Shown here piece by piece: positions 35,615-44,819 of a DNA stretch of 64,000 nucleotides. The position numbers and the translations under genes are program-made. The first letter of the stretch is position 1. Each line of letters opens with the position of its first letter. The notes below the pieces were generated by a model that was given only the letters and a program-made list of their open reading frames with translations, made no database searches and was not told the origin of the DNA. Location: positions 65,845-129,844 of the forward strand of contig JADKFY010000014.1 of NCBI GenBank assembly GCA_016717305.1. The letters are read 5' to 3'. Source of the DNA: Flavobacteriales bacterium (lineage in GTDB: Bacteria; Bacteroidota; Bacteroidia; Flavobacteriales_F; PHOS-HE28).

Positions 35615-37330
35615 TCACTGTTCCCCGGCCGCGGCTTCGCTCACGTTGATCACGTGGTCGCCCACCTTTTCACACGACGAGAACAGGTCGCTGTACACTA
35701 GGCCGCTCTTCACATTGTGATCGCCGGCCTCGATGCTCTTGAGGTGGTTGTCGCGCAGTTCGTTCCGCCGGGTGTTGATCAACTCTTCCATCTCCACGGC
35801 TTCATCGTAGTACATGGAATCCTCCACGTCGAGGTTCTTGCACATGATCTGCAAAGCGTTCTCCAGAAGCGTGAACATACCGAGAATGTTCTGGCGTTGT
35901 TCCGGGGAGAACCACAGCTGTTCCTCCTCTTTTCGTTTGATCACCATGCTCATCTGGAAATAGATGTCCGCGATCCGCTCCATATCGTTGACCTCCGATA
36001 GCATGCCCCTGATCCGGATCGAAAGGTCCTCGCTCAATCCGCCCTGTAAAACCTTGGTGAGGAAGTTGGCCACCTCCACTTCCATGCGGTCGCTGATCTC
36101 TTCGTACTTCTTCACCTTATTGTACAGCTTGGTGCGCGACTTGGTCTCGGTCTCGGTGATCAAACGGCTTACCATCTTGTTCATCTTAGAGACCAATTTC
36201 CCGAAGCGGGCGATCTCCCTGCTGGCCTCGATCACCGAAAGCTCTGGGGTGTTCACCACACCCGTGCCGATGTGCTCCAAGTGGAACACCTCATCCTCGT
36301 CCGTCCTGCTGGGCACTGACCAGATGGATGCCTTCACCAATGGTCCCACAAAGCCGATGAGCAACAACATGTTCACCAGATTGAAGAACGTATGGAAATA
36401 AGAGAGCGCCAATGGGATCGCGGCGGGTGACAGCGTCGCCTCGATGTAGGGACTGTCGTTGCCCATGACATCCACAGAGAACCAAGTGATCAGCGGTAAT
36501 ACGTGGGGGACCAATATGACCATCCAGCTAACGCCGATGATATTGAACAGGCTATGGATCCGTGCGGACCTTTTCGCATGTACGTTACCGACCATGGAAG
36601 CTATTTCTGCTGTGACCGTTGTCCCGATATTTTCGCCCAGGATCATGGCAGCGGCCACCTCAAAGGGGATCCAACCATTTGCCGTCATCACGAACGTGAG
36701 GGTCATAGCGGCACTGGACGATTGAATGATGATCGTAAGCAATGCTCCCACACCAACGAACATCAAACGGGAAAGCAAATTGGGGTCAGCATATGCGCTC
36801 AAGAATTGCAGAACTTCCGGACTTTCCTTCAGGTTCGGAACCGAATCCTGTAAGGCGGAAAGACCTAGGAACAGGATCGCGAAGCCCATCAGGAATTCGC
36901 CCCAGGACTTGATGGAGGCTTTTCGGAAGAAGATCATGGGCAAGGCAAAGGCCATGAGCGGAATTGCAATGGCGGAGATCTTGAACTTGAAGCCCAAGTA
37001 GCTTACGATCAACCCCGTGATGGTGGTGCCGATGTTCGCGCCCATCATTACACCAGCGGACTGCACCAAGGTCAAAAGTCCGGCGTTCACGAAGCTCACG
37101 GTCATTACCGTGGTGGCCGAAGAGGATTGCAACAGACCTGTGATCACGAAGCCGGTAAGCACCCCGTAGAAACGGTTGCGCGTCATGGTGCCCAGGATCT
37201 GCCGCAATTTCTTGCCTGCCGCTTTCTGGATGCCCTCGCTCATCACCTTCATCCCGAAAATGAAAAGGCCCAGCGACCCAAGGATCGTTAGAACGCTTAC
37301 GAAATTGCTCCAAAAGTGCGAGAGTTCCAT
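35615..37330 (-). CDS. Na+/phosphate cotransporter with C-terminal PhoU-like domain
   Basis: A 571-residue transporter of the NptA/YjbB (Na_Pi_cotrans) family. The two inverted Na/Pi repeats are marked by GLLQSSSATTVMTVSF and IIIQSSSAAMTLTFVM, each followed by a GANIGTT/GENIGTT loop. Eight or so membrane helices occupy residues 10-345. Residues 370-560 form a helical PhoU-like domain (MNKMVSRLITETE, DMERIADIYFQMS, CEKVGDHVINVSE). Probably imports or exports phosphate with sodium and senses phosphate through the PhoU part. No pho-box was identified. The small gene at 35280-35582 follows on the same strand. Confidence 0.93.
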   Translation of the reverse strand: MELSHFWSNFVSVLTILGSLGLFIFGMKVMSEGIQKAAGKKLRQILGTMTRNRFYGVLTGFVITGLLQSSSATTVMTVSFVNAGLLTLVQSAGVMMGANIGTTITGLIVSYLGFKFKISAIAIPLMAFALPMIFFRKASIKSWGEFLMGFAILFLGLSALQDSVPNLKESPEVLQFLSAYADPNLLSRLMFVGVGALLTIIIQSSSAAMTLTFVMTANGWIPFEVAAAMILGENIGTTVTAEIASMVGNVHAKRSARIHSLFNIIGVSWMVILVPHVLPLITWFSVDVMGNDSPYIEATLSPAAIPLALSYFHTFFNLVNMLLLIGFVGPLVKASIWSVPSRTDEDEVFHLEHIGTGVVNTPELSVIEASREIARFGKLVSKMNKMVSRLITETETKSRTKLYNKVKKYEEISDRMEVEVANFLTKVLQGGLSEDLSIRIRGMLSEVNDMERIADIYFQMSMVIKRKEEEQLWFSPEQRQNILGMFTLLENALQIMCKNLDVEDSMYYDEAVEMEELINTRRNELRDNHLKSIEAGDHNVKSGLVYSDLFSSCEKVGDHVINVSEAAAGEQ

Positions 37331-37532
37331 GGGGATGGCTGCGAGGCCGCGAAGTAGCGACTGTGATATGTTATGGGTATGTTTCCTATGTTAAGGTTGT
37401 GTTAAGTGGGTTCCTGCAATTTGTTTGCGATCAACGATCCGTACCACAACTTCTGCCACGAATGGTGCGTGTACCACGAGAAGTTCGGGCATCATTTCGG
37501 TGCCGAAACACGTCCTTGGAGCAGTGACCTTG

Positions 37533-39422
37533 ATGCGCGCTCTTGTCCCAACCTTGGTTTGTTTGCTGCTCAGTTGCGCTGTAAAAGCCCAGCCGCAGCA
37601 CGCGTTTTGGCCCTTCGGTTCCAATGCCGGTTTGGACTTCACGGGTGGTGCACCGTCGCCTGTTGCAACACCGATGAGCACCGATGAGGGTTGTACCAGT
37701 ATCAGCGATGGCAACGGAAACCTGTTGTTCTATACCAATGGTGAAACGGTTTGGGACCGTGACCATGAAGTGATGGATAATGGTACCGGGCTCAACGGAT
37801 CCTTTTCCTCCAGTCAGAGCGCGCTGGTCGTTCCTTTTCCTGATGATCCGGATCGCTACTACATCTTCACTTCGCCGGCCGAGGCGGGGATGTGGGGCGG
37901 TCAACCGAACGCAGCATACAGTGTAGTGGACCTATCGCAGAACAATGGAGCAGGGGTGGTGGTGAACAAGAACACCTTATTGGAAGGACCGGTAACGGAA
38001 AAGCTCACGGCAGCCCGTCATGCCAACGGACGCGATGTGTGGGTGCTCTACCACCGTTGGCAAAGCGATGAGTACCTGGCCTATTTGGTCACGTGCCAAG
38101 GCCTTGAGGGTCCAGTTGTAACGGCCATCGGAAAGCCCATGATCAGCAATCCCGACGGTTCCGGATCGTCCATCATCGGGTGCATGAGATTGAACCGCCA
38201 AGGCACACGGCTTGCCACTGCCTGGGGGCAAACGGTTCCCATAACGAGCAGTGAATGGATAGGTACGGCGTATTTTGATGTGCTGGACTTTGATAACGGT
38301 ACCGGCCAACTTTCCTCGATCATGAGCGACTCTGCAGGCGGCACCCCCGAGCTGTTCCTTCGGAATTACGGAGTGGAATTCTCACCGAACGGATCAGTAG
38401 TGTACTTGAGCGACCATGGCCTGTTGAACGGTGGAGCATACAGCACCATCCTGCAATATGACCTCACCAGCCCCGACCCCATGAACAATGAATTTTTGGT
38501 GGCGAACGGATTCCAGGCCTTCGGATCATTGCAGCTTGGGCCCGATGATCGCATCTACAGTGCGCGACTGAACGGAGCCACCTACCTCAGCGCGATCACC
38601 GATCCTGACGTCGTGGGAACGGGCTGCGGCTTCGTGGACAATGCGGTGAGCACTGGAACGGATCCAAGCACATGGGGCTTACCGAACCATTGGGACACCT
38701 ATCCCGACCCGCCACTTGAAGACCCGGTCGCCTTGCGCGACACCATCGTTTGCAGTGCTGCGGAAGGCATTCTACTGGACGCAACGTGGAGCCACCCGTT
38801 CCACACGCCGAACTATTTGTGGAGCACCGGTGGAACCACAGCCAGTATATCCGTGAACACCACGGGTACCTATGTGGTTGAGATACAGTTGCCATGCAGC
38901 ACCATCACCGATACCATTGACATTACAGTGGGTGGTGTGCGAGTGGACCTCGGCGGTGATCGATCCATTTGTGAAGATGGCTCCTTGTTATTGGATGCAG
39001 GAATAGGTGCATCCATTGTACTCTGGAGCACCGGTGATACCACGCACTCCATCGCGGTGCATGAAGAGGGAACCTACACGGTTTCCGTAACGGATGCCGA
39101 AGGATGCACAAACACGGATGCGGTCTTCGTGGAAACGCGCAATTGCGAATGTCCACTGTACCTGCCAAATACCTTCACCCCGAATGGCGATGGAGTGAAC
39201 GATGTCCTGCGTGCTGCAATGGATTGTTCACCCACCGCATTCGAGCTCATCGTGTACGACCGTTGGGGACATTCCTTGCATAACACCACCGACCCCGACA
39301 TCGAATGGACGGGAGATGGGCATCCGATAGGGGTGTACACGTTCACGCTGCACTACGCGTGGATGGGTGGGCAAGGTCTTCGGAGCGAAGATCGATCAGG
39401 AAGCGTGACGTTGATCAGGTAG
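37533..39422 (+). CDS. Secreted beta-propeller/gliding-motility-type T9SS protein
   Basis: 629 residues from ATG 37533 (MRALVPTLVCLLLSCAVKAQ, signal peptide). The first 430 residues look like a propeller found in many Flavobacteriales surface proteins (WPFGSNAGLDFTGG, CTSISDGNGNLLFYTNGETVWD, LSDHGLLNGG). Two Ig-like repeats follow (YLWSTGGTTASISV and VLWSTGDTTHSIAV, each ending in YxVxV). The end is a gliding-motility-associated CTD (T9SS type B): YLPNTFTPNGDGVNDVL, VYDRWGHSL, GVYTFTLHY. Such proteins are attached to or released from the cell surface. An open extension to 37425 is rejected for lack of signal features. Confidence 0.88.
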   Translation: MRALVPTLVCLLLSCAVKAQPQHAFWPFGSNAGLDFTGGAPSPVATPMSTDEGCTSISDGNGNLLFYTNGETVWDRDHEVMDNGTGLNGSFSSSQSALVVPFPDDPDRYYIFTSPAEAGMWGGQPNAAYSVVDLSQNNGAGVVVNKNTLLEGPVTEKLTAARHANGRDVWVLYHRWQSDEYLAYLVTCQGLEGPVVTAIGKPMISNPDGSGSSIIGCMRLNRQGTRLATAWGQTVPITSSEWIGTAYFDVLDFDNGTGQLSSIMSDSAGGTPELFLRNYGVEFSPNGSVVYLSDHGLLNGGAYSTILQYDLTSPDPMNNEFLVANGFQAFGSLQLGPDDRIYSARLNGATYLSAITDPDVVGTGCGFVDNAVSTGTDPSTWGLPNHWDTYPDPPLEDPVALRDTIVCSAAEGILLDATWSHPFHTPNYLWSTGGTTASISVNTTGTYVVEIQLPCSTITDTIDITVGGVRVDLGGDRSICEDGSLLLDAGIGASIVLWSTGDTTHSIAVHEEGTYTVSVTDAEGCTNTDAVFVETRNCECPLYLPNTFTPNGDGVNDVLRAAMDCSPTAFELIVYDRWGHSLHNTTDPDIEWTGDGHPIGVYTFTLHYAWMGGQGLRSEDRSGSVTLIR

Positions 39423-39496
39423 GTGCGGTGAGTTGATCCTCGATCTTCAGTAGCTCAGCGTGACCCACAAAATACATCACGAGTTCTTTCTCTCCG

Positions 39497-42400
39497 CTAC
39501 TTGATCAACGTTACGTGTCCCGTTAATTCGCGGACACCTCCGGTGCTGATGATCTGGAACACGATGCGATACGGGTAGACACCTTGTGGGAGCACTTCGC
39601 CCCCGTTCTTGAAGCCCCCGTTCCAACGCATCTTGGGTTCCGTGGCCTCGAAGACTACACCACCCCAGCGATCAAATACGCGCAATTGCAGTTCCTTGAT
39701 ATCAGCGATGTTCGCGTACAATCCCCAATCTTCGTTCACTCCATCGCCGTCAGGTGTGAAGGAGTTGGGTACATAAGTGAACAACACATCATCGATGACC
39801 ACATCGTGACACACCGTATCCGAGCAGGCATGAGCGTCCGTTGCAACAAGGCAAACGTTGTAGGTGCCCGGTTCCTTGTTGGTAAATGTGAACTCTGTGT
39901 TCACATCCGTGGTGCTCATCAGTCCATCGATATCCCAGAGGTAGCTCACCGCGTTCTGCGATAGGTTGTGGAAGCTGATGGTCGGGGCGTTCACGTTCGC
40001 CGGTATGGGACCGTGCCCGAAATCCGCAAGAACGGCAGGAGGTTCCGGCACGACCACTCCGCCGGTCCCCACGCAACCTTCGGCGTTACGGATGATCAGG
40101 ACATAGGGCCCTGTGCAGACCGCTTCAAGTAAAGGCTCCGTTTGGAATGTGGCCCCACCATCGAAACTGTACTCCACCGCTGCGAGGTCGGTCACAAGGA
40201 TGCTTCCATCGCAACCACCATGGCACCATGGTTCCACATAGGACACAGAATCGATCGTTAGTAGTTCCGGTTGACCTAAACTGAAGTCGGTGCTTGTGGA
40301 GCAGGCATTTTCATCTGCCACGGTGATGGAATAGTCGCCTGCACAGATATCTTGGGCAACGGTTGTGTCGGCGGCCAATGCATCGCTCCAAGTGTAGGTG
40401 TAAGCTCCATTCCCACCGGTCATTGTCACCACCGCAGTACCGTCGCAAGCTTCGAAGCAAATAGCATCGGTCGGTGTGATGGTGGCCACCAGTGGTTCTG
40501 TGAAAGTAACTGTGACGCTATCGATCAAATAGCATAACACGCCATCGTCCTCGGTCCAGAACAGCATGGCGGGACCACTGCCCGGCGCTGTCACTTGCGA
40601 TTGCGGGTCACCCGCATTTGCGAAGGTGTACCCAGGCGGCCCGGACCATTGGCCCACTCCCGTATTGCCCGGTGATGCGTTGAGGCCATAGGTGAGCGTG
40701 CAGATCAAGGAGTCAGGTCCCGCATCCACCACCCCGCAGCATGTGGGATCACTGGCAGGCAGGATCTGGATCTCCAGATCGGCCGTCCCGATACACCCTA
40801 ACGGAGTAACAACGGTATATGTATAGATACCGGCCATATCCAACACCGGGTCGAAAGTGCCGGGCACTACGTTCCCGTTCGCGTCGGTCCATGTTCCGCC
40901 AGTTGCCGGTGTGCCACCGAGCAGATCGATCAACTGGAACGAAGGGGGAGTAGCGCACAGGATCACCAAGGAATCCAACCCGGGATCCAACCCGGGATCC
41001 AAGCTGATGCTCACACTGTCCGTGGCCACGCAATCCGGATGCCCCGTGATGAAGGCCGTAACGAAGAATTCCGTAGGACTCGAAACGTTGACCGTAGGAT
41101 CGGATATGGTGGGATCGGACAGGCCCGTGGTCGGCGACCATTGCCAAGTCATTCCCCCTTGGCCCCCACACGTGACAATACCGCTCCATACTGGACCGAT
41201 AGCCGGGTCGGGACCGTCCTGGAAGAGGATCGCTCCTTGATCATCGAACAGGACATAGCTCACTTCGTTCTCGAAGGTGCCAGAAGAGTAATCCAAGCTG
41301 ATCACATCGCCTCCTTGAACAGCCAGTATTTCAATGGTCTGATTCCCGTTACAATTGTAGGTGTTGGCATCTCCATTTATCGTCACAGTGATAGCAGCAC
41401 CATTCCAGCCGTCACCAAAAGAATCGTCCATTTGCAAAGTCCAATTACAGGTAGCGGAGGATCCGACGATCGTCGCGCCCAACTGCAGCGGGGTACTACA
41501 GATCACACCATCCGGACCAGCCTCTACCTCGAAGGGCTCATTCACTGTTAGGGTGATGGTCGTATCATACGTACAACCAAAATTGTCGATCACTTGATAA
41601 ATGAATGGATAGTCTCCTGGTGAGGTCGCTAGGAATTGAATGGTATCTCCATTTGCCGAGATATTGTCCGGTGTCGTGCCGCCGGTCCAAAGGGACGAGT
41701 CACTATCAGCACCGATAGTGGGTGTGAACTGTGTTACATCGGGAATGATCGAAGGATCGAAGTTGATGGACCATGAACAAATGAAGCCATTGTCAGCTCC
41801 CCAAAGATCGGTGCTTTGGTAGGTCCATTCACCGTTCAATGGGCATCCGATCAAGTTGCTGATGGGCTGCACGCTTTCATAGGTGCCAGGGTTCAAGGAC
41901 CCATTCGCCGGCGTGCCGGCGTTCGTCGTGTTCATCAGGTTATCGATCCATGTGCCGTTCGTAGCTGTGGGCGACCAACAGTACTCCCAACATTCACCGA
42001 ATATCGGGTCTTGATTACTATCGAAATCGTTCGGGGCGCCCAAGTAGGTGCCTCCTCCTCCCTGTTGGTGAAGGATGGCGGTCTGGCCATTTGGACAGAT
42101 AACCTGAAGCACCAGATCGCCCATGAAGGTGTGCTCCATCTCCACACAGATGGATTGGATATTGCTGATATCGGTGATGACCTGGCCAAAATTGAATTGC
42201 TCGAAATTCAAGGTGGAGGTGAACGGTAGTCCCACATCGTCCGGTAGGAATATGCCCTCTCCGAAATTGGCATCGGGTATACCTGTCCAAGTTACAGGCT
42301 CGGCGTGCCCGAATAATTCTGCTGTTTCTCCGAAGCACACCTCGAAGCTTGGTGTGGTCTGGTTGAAGGTTGGTGTAGTGCTCACCAATACCTGAAGGTC

Positions 42401-43111
42401 AACGAGGTTCAAATTGCCGCAGTCGTTATCGTCCGTAATGAACAACTGGACCACGTGCTCCCCATCATCCAAGAACGTATGGCTCACAAATTCGCCGCTT
42501 GTGCTGTCCACTGATCCATCATCAAAATCCCATAGATATTGGACAATGGTTTGGGTTGATTGGGGGTATGATCCGCTTCCGTCGAAATCAAGTGTTTCAC
42601 CTTGGCAGACCATTGCAGGGACCATCTCGCTCATGGTAGCCACCGAAACCGGGTTCTGACAAGGAACAGTGCACTGGAAGCCGGCGGCGAAATCACCGAT
42701 CCCAGCACCATTACTATGGAATACCAGCGTGAGGCAGCCGGATGTATTGAAGACCGTTCCGCTAACAATGAGGTTCTGGAGCGCTGAGCCGGAATAAGAA
42801 CCCAGAGAGGTTGCACTGGTATTGTCGCCGTCGTAGATAGCAAGGTTATCAGGACCGGGTCCTTGCGTGCTGAGGTTGAACACGAACCAAGTAAGGTAGA
42901 TCACATTACCGGGCACATCTGGACAGATGGTGAACGTGAAATCCTCTCCGTCGGAATAGGAGCCGCTCGGCCCACCGGAATCCTCGATCACCCCGGAACA
43001 GCTTATGCCGGAACCTCCTGTGATGCTTAGTTGCTGGGCCATTCCAAGAAATGGCGTGGAAAGCAGAAGTAGAAGGAACCAAAGACGGAGGGAGCTCATT
43101 ATGAATGTCAT
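39497..43111 (-). CDS. Giant multidomain adhesin-like T9SS type B protein
   Basis: About 1,204 residues. Signal peptide at the N-terminus (LWFLLLLLSTPFLGMAQ), a CUB-like domain (residues about 25-150), a PKD domain (YLWDFDDGSVDS, HTFLDDGEHVVQLFI), and a proprotein-convertase P-like domain (MEHTFMGDLVLQVICPNGQ, GCPLNGEWTYQSTDLWG). Several Ig-like/SprB-type repeats and another PKD (SYLWDIDGLMSTTD) follow. It ends with the type B sorting domain: YVPNSFTPDGDGVNEDWG, VFDRWGGVVF, LPQGVYPYRI. Probably surface-exposed and involved in adhesion or binding. The ATG at 43111 is preferred; 43099 is equally possible. An in-frame extension to 43240 has no signal-like content. SLDPGLDPGLDS near 40980 is encoded by a 12-base tandem repeat. 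Confidence 0.87.
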   Translation of the reverse strand: MTFIMSSLRLWFLLLLLSTPFLGMAQQLSITGGSGISCSGVIEDSGGPSGSYSDGEDFTFTICPDVPGNVIYLTWFVFNLSTQGPGPDNLAIYDGDNTSATSLGSYSGSALQNLIVSGTVFNTSGCLTLVFHSNGAGIGDFAAGFQCTVPCQNPVSVATMSEMVPAMVCQGETLDFDGSGSYPQSTQTIVQYLWDFDDGSVDSTSGEFVSHTFLDDGEHVVQLFITDDNDCGNLNLVDLQVLVSTTPTFNQTTPSFEVCFGETAELFGHAEPVTWTGIPDANFGEGIFLPDDVGLPFTSTLNFEQFNFGQVITDISNIQSICVEMEHTFMGDLVLQVICPNGQTAILHQQGGGGTYLGAPNDFDSNQDPIFGECWEYCWSPTATNGTWIDNLMNTTNAGTPANGSLNPGTYESVQPISNLIGCPLNGEWTYQSTDLWGADNGFICSWSINFDPSIIPDVTQFTPTIGADSDSSLWTGGTTPDNISANGDTIQFLATSPGDYPFIYQVIDNFGCTYDTTITLTVNEPFEVEAGPDGVICSTPLQLGATIVGSSATCNWTLQMDDSFGDGWNGAAITVTINGDANTYNCNGNQTIEILAVQGGDVISLDYSSGTFENEVSYVLFDDQGAILFQDGPDPAIGPVWSGIVTCGGQGGMTWQWSPTTGLSDPTISDPTVNVSSPTEFFVTAFITGHPDCVATDSVSISLDPGLDPGLDSLVILCATPPSFQLIDLLGGTPATGGTWTDANGNVVPGTFDPVLDMAGIYTYTVVTPLGCIGTADLEIQILPASDPTCCGVVDAGPDSLICTLTYGLNASPGNTGVGQWSGPPGYTFANAGDPQSQVTAPGSGPAMLFWTEDDGVLCYLIDSVTVTFTEPLVATITPTDAICFEACDGTAVVTMTGGNGAYTYTWSDALAADTTVAQDICAGDYSITVADENACSTSTDFSLGQPELLTIDSVSYVEPWCHGGCDGSILVTDLAAVEYSFDGGATFQTEPLLEAVCTGPYVLIIRNAEGCVGTGGVVVPEPPAVLADFGHGPIPANVNAPTISFHNLSQNAVSYLWDIDGLMSTTDVNTEFTFTNKEPGTYNVCLVATDAHACSDTVCHDVVIDDVLFTYVPNSFTPDGDGVNEDWGLYANIADIKELQLRVFDRWGGVVFEATEPKMRWNGGFKNGGEVLPQGVYPYRIVFQIISTGGVRELTGHVTLIK

Positions 43112-43521
43112 TAAAAGCGAGCAAAGCTGGACCAAGTCGTGGAAGTAGGCCATTCCGGACCGGATAGAACGGGCATTGGAGTCGATGGAGCGGGCAGCAT
43201 GCAGAACAATGTTGGCTTCAGGGATGGACGTGATCCCCAAAGGGGACGCATACGGACATCCAAAGGTTTACTGGTAATTCAACGGAAAGCACGCTTTGTA
43301 GATCGAACATCATCGAATACCAGTGCGCCGAGAGGTAGGACCTGGCGGTTAGTTCACCGCGGAATAGCCGATCACCTTCCGTGTTTCCATCACATCCTTG
43401 GGTAGAATGCGATCCCTTTGGTGAAATTCCCATATCCATAGGTTGTGTCCATACGCGCTCATGTGCCGGTCATGCAAGGAGGATGCACTTTCGGGAATGG
43501 AACGCATCAGCGCACACATAT

Positions 43522-43866
43522 TCAATTGGACCACACCGCATAACCCTTCCGTCGCAACTCCAAGGTCAACCCTTTCTCCACGGCCAATGCTTCTTCGCGG
43601 CCCATGGGACCGATATCCTGATACAAGCTCGGTCGCAAGTAGAGACCGTACTTCTTCACAATAGCGGCAGAGAGATCGTGTCCTTTCGCATTGCGATAAC
43701 CGGTCTTGTGTTGGTTGAACCGTTCTTGCGGTGTCTTGCTCGTCATGCCCACGTACAGGCATTGCTGCACGCCATTGAATTGCGGGTTGGCCTCACGGAA
43801 TTTGCGGTCCTCGGTAAAGACCTTGCGAGAAAGTTCGATCACGTAAACGCGGTAGGCGGTGGGCAT
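43522..43866 (-). CDS. GIY-YIG-nuclease-like protein
   Basis: 114 residues from ATG 43866 (MPTAYRVYVIELSRKVF). The YVIEL ... CLYVGMTSKTPQERFNQHKTGYRNAKG pattern fits the GIY-YIG superfamily: YVI and YVG strands, then R in ERF and H in NQH. The later E in REEALAVEKGLTLELRRKGYAVWSN would be the metal ligand. Members of this short group are often misannotated. The same open frame runs upstream into a membrane segment (see 43867-44294), so either this is a free-standing gene with an internal start or it is the C-terminus of a membrane-nuclease fusion. Confidence 0.7.
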   Translation of the reverse strand: MPTAYRVYVIELSRKVFTEDRKFREANPQFNGVQQCLYVGMTSKTPQERFNQHKTGYRNAKGHDLSAAIVKKYGLYLRPSLYQDIGPMGREEALAVEKGLTLELRRKGYAVWSN

Positions 43867-44294
43867 GGGATACCGTGGAAAGATATTGCCCAGCAGCAAT
43901 TCTTGAAAGTTGGATGTGAAGATATCAACCATCGTTTTGAGAACGCAGCTCTGGATCATTCTGTCCATTCGGAAGAAAGTGAAGAACAGCGCTGCCGCCA
44001 ACAGGACCGAACCATCGATGCCCAAGAACGCATTCTTCAGAACCGTGCTTTTGAATGTGCCTGACAAGGTGGCCAAGCTGAATGTCATAACTACCAATGC
44101 ATAGAGCGGAATGCGCCTTGGATGAGGTAGCTGTACCACTGCGTCATCCAATAGATCAACACCCCTGCGGCAGTGGCGGCATTCACGAAAGGGACCAATG
44201 GAAGAGTGCTCCAACCGCGAGCGGCAACAATACCCACGGCCAAGTGGAGGACCAAGAAGATCCACGTAAGGGCCAGGATGACGGGGTCGCTCAT
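43867..44294 (-). pseudogene. Small polytopic membrane protein, apparently frameshifted, possibly fused to the GIY-YIG domain
   Basis: The ATG at 44294 begins MSDPVILALTWIFLVLHLAV with two membrane helices (to LIYWMTQWYSYLIQG) and stops at 44091. The neighbouring frame picks up at about 44105 with IPLYALVVMTFSLATLSGTF and a further helix (VLLAAALFFTFFRM) before running without a stop into the GIY-YIG protein. Continuity of membrane character across 44090-44110 suggests one frameshift. Whether the membrane protein really continues into the nuclease domain cannot be told from sequence alone. Function unknown. Confidence 0.5.
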
Positions 44295-44364
44295 GGAACG
44301 AAGCTCGGAAGAAGATCTGTCCTCCCAACGGCGTCCCACCAAGTGTTTTCGCTACCTGTCGACC

Positions 44365-44815
44365 TCCCGATCAGGAGATCCGCCAGATGATGGTGGCGGT
44401 GATCTTCACCGAGGCCTTGGAACCCGCATGATCGCTCATGTTCGGGCCCTTGTTGATGCTGGACATGGAGGTGGTGAAGACGATGGGGCAAGCCGTCCTT
44501 CTTCATGTGGGGCGCGCAGAACTGGCCAGCCGCCAGCCGCTGAAGACGTTGAGTTCGAAGGCGCGGTTGACCGTGCCCAAGTCGATCTTGAAGAGATCCT
44601 GGCGGCCGCCACCGCCGCCACCCGCATTGTTGATCAGGAGGTGGATGCCGCCCAATTACTTGAACGTGCTGTCCACCAGTTTCACGAGGTCTTCATCCTT
44701 CAGGACATGGCATTCCACGGCGATCGCCTTCACGTCGATGGTTTCGATCTCTTTGGCCGCTTGCTGTGCGTTCTCCAAATTGAAATCGCCGGTCCTTGAT
44801 ACAGCCGTGCTTCTT
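44365..44815 (-). pseudogene. Short-chain dehydrogenase remnant (decayed)
   Basis: The middle of a classical SDR oxidoreductase can be read across frames on the minus strand. It starts with GDFNLENAQQAAKEIE and DVKAIAVECHVLKDEDLVKLV, then a stop (TAA), then GGIHLLINNAGGGGGG (the SDR NNAG motif) and FELNVFSGWRLA. A frame change follows, then IVFTTSMSSINKGPNMSDHAGSKASVKI (the catalytic Ser and the position where Tyr is expected before the SK). The Rossmann TGxxxGIG start and the C-terminal third are missing. The catalytic YxxxK is here H-A-G-S-K, so the tyrosine is lost. Real decay, not one sequencing error. Confidence 0.85.
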
Positions 44816-44819
44816 TACC

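Noticed and set aside
40976..41002. Short tandem repeat GGATCCAACCCG in the giant adhesin as a mobile or phase-variation element
   Set aside because: It is a 12-base in-frame duplication (DPGL repeated); any change in copy number keeps the frame, so no on/off switching.
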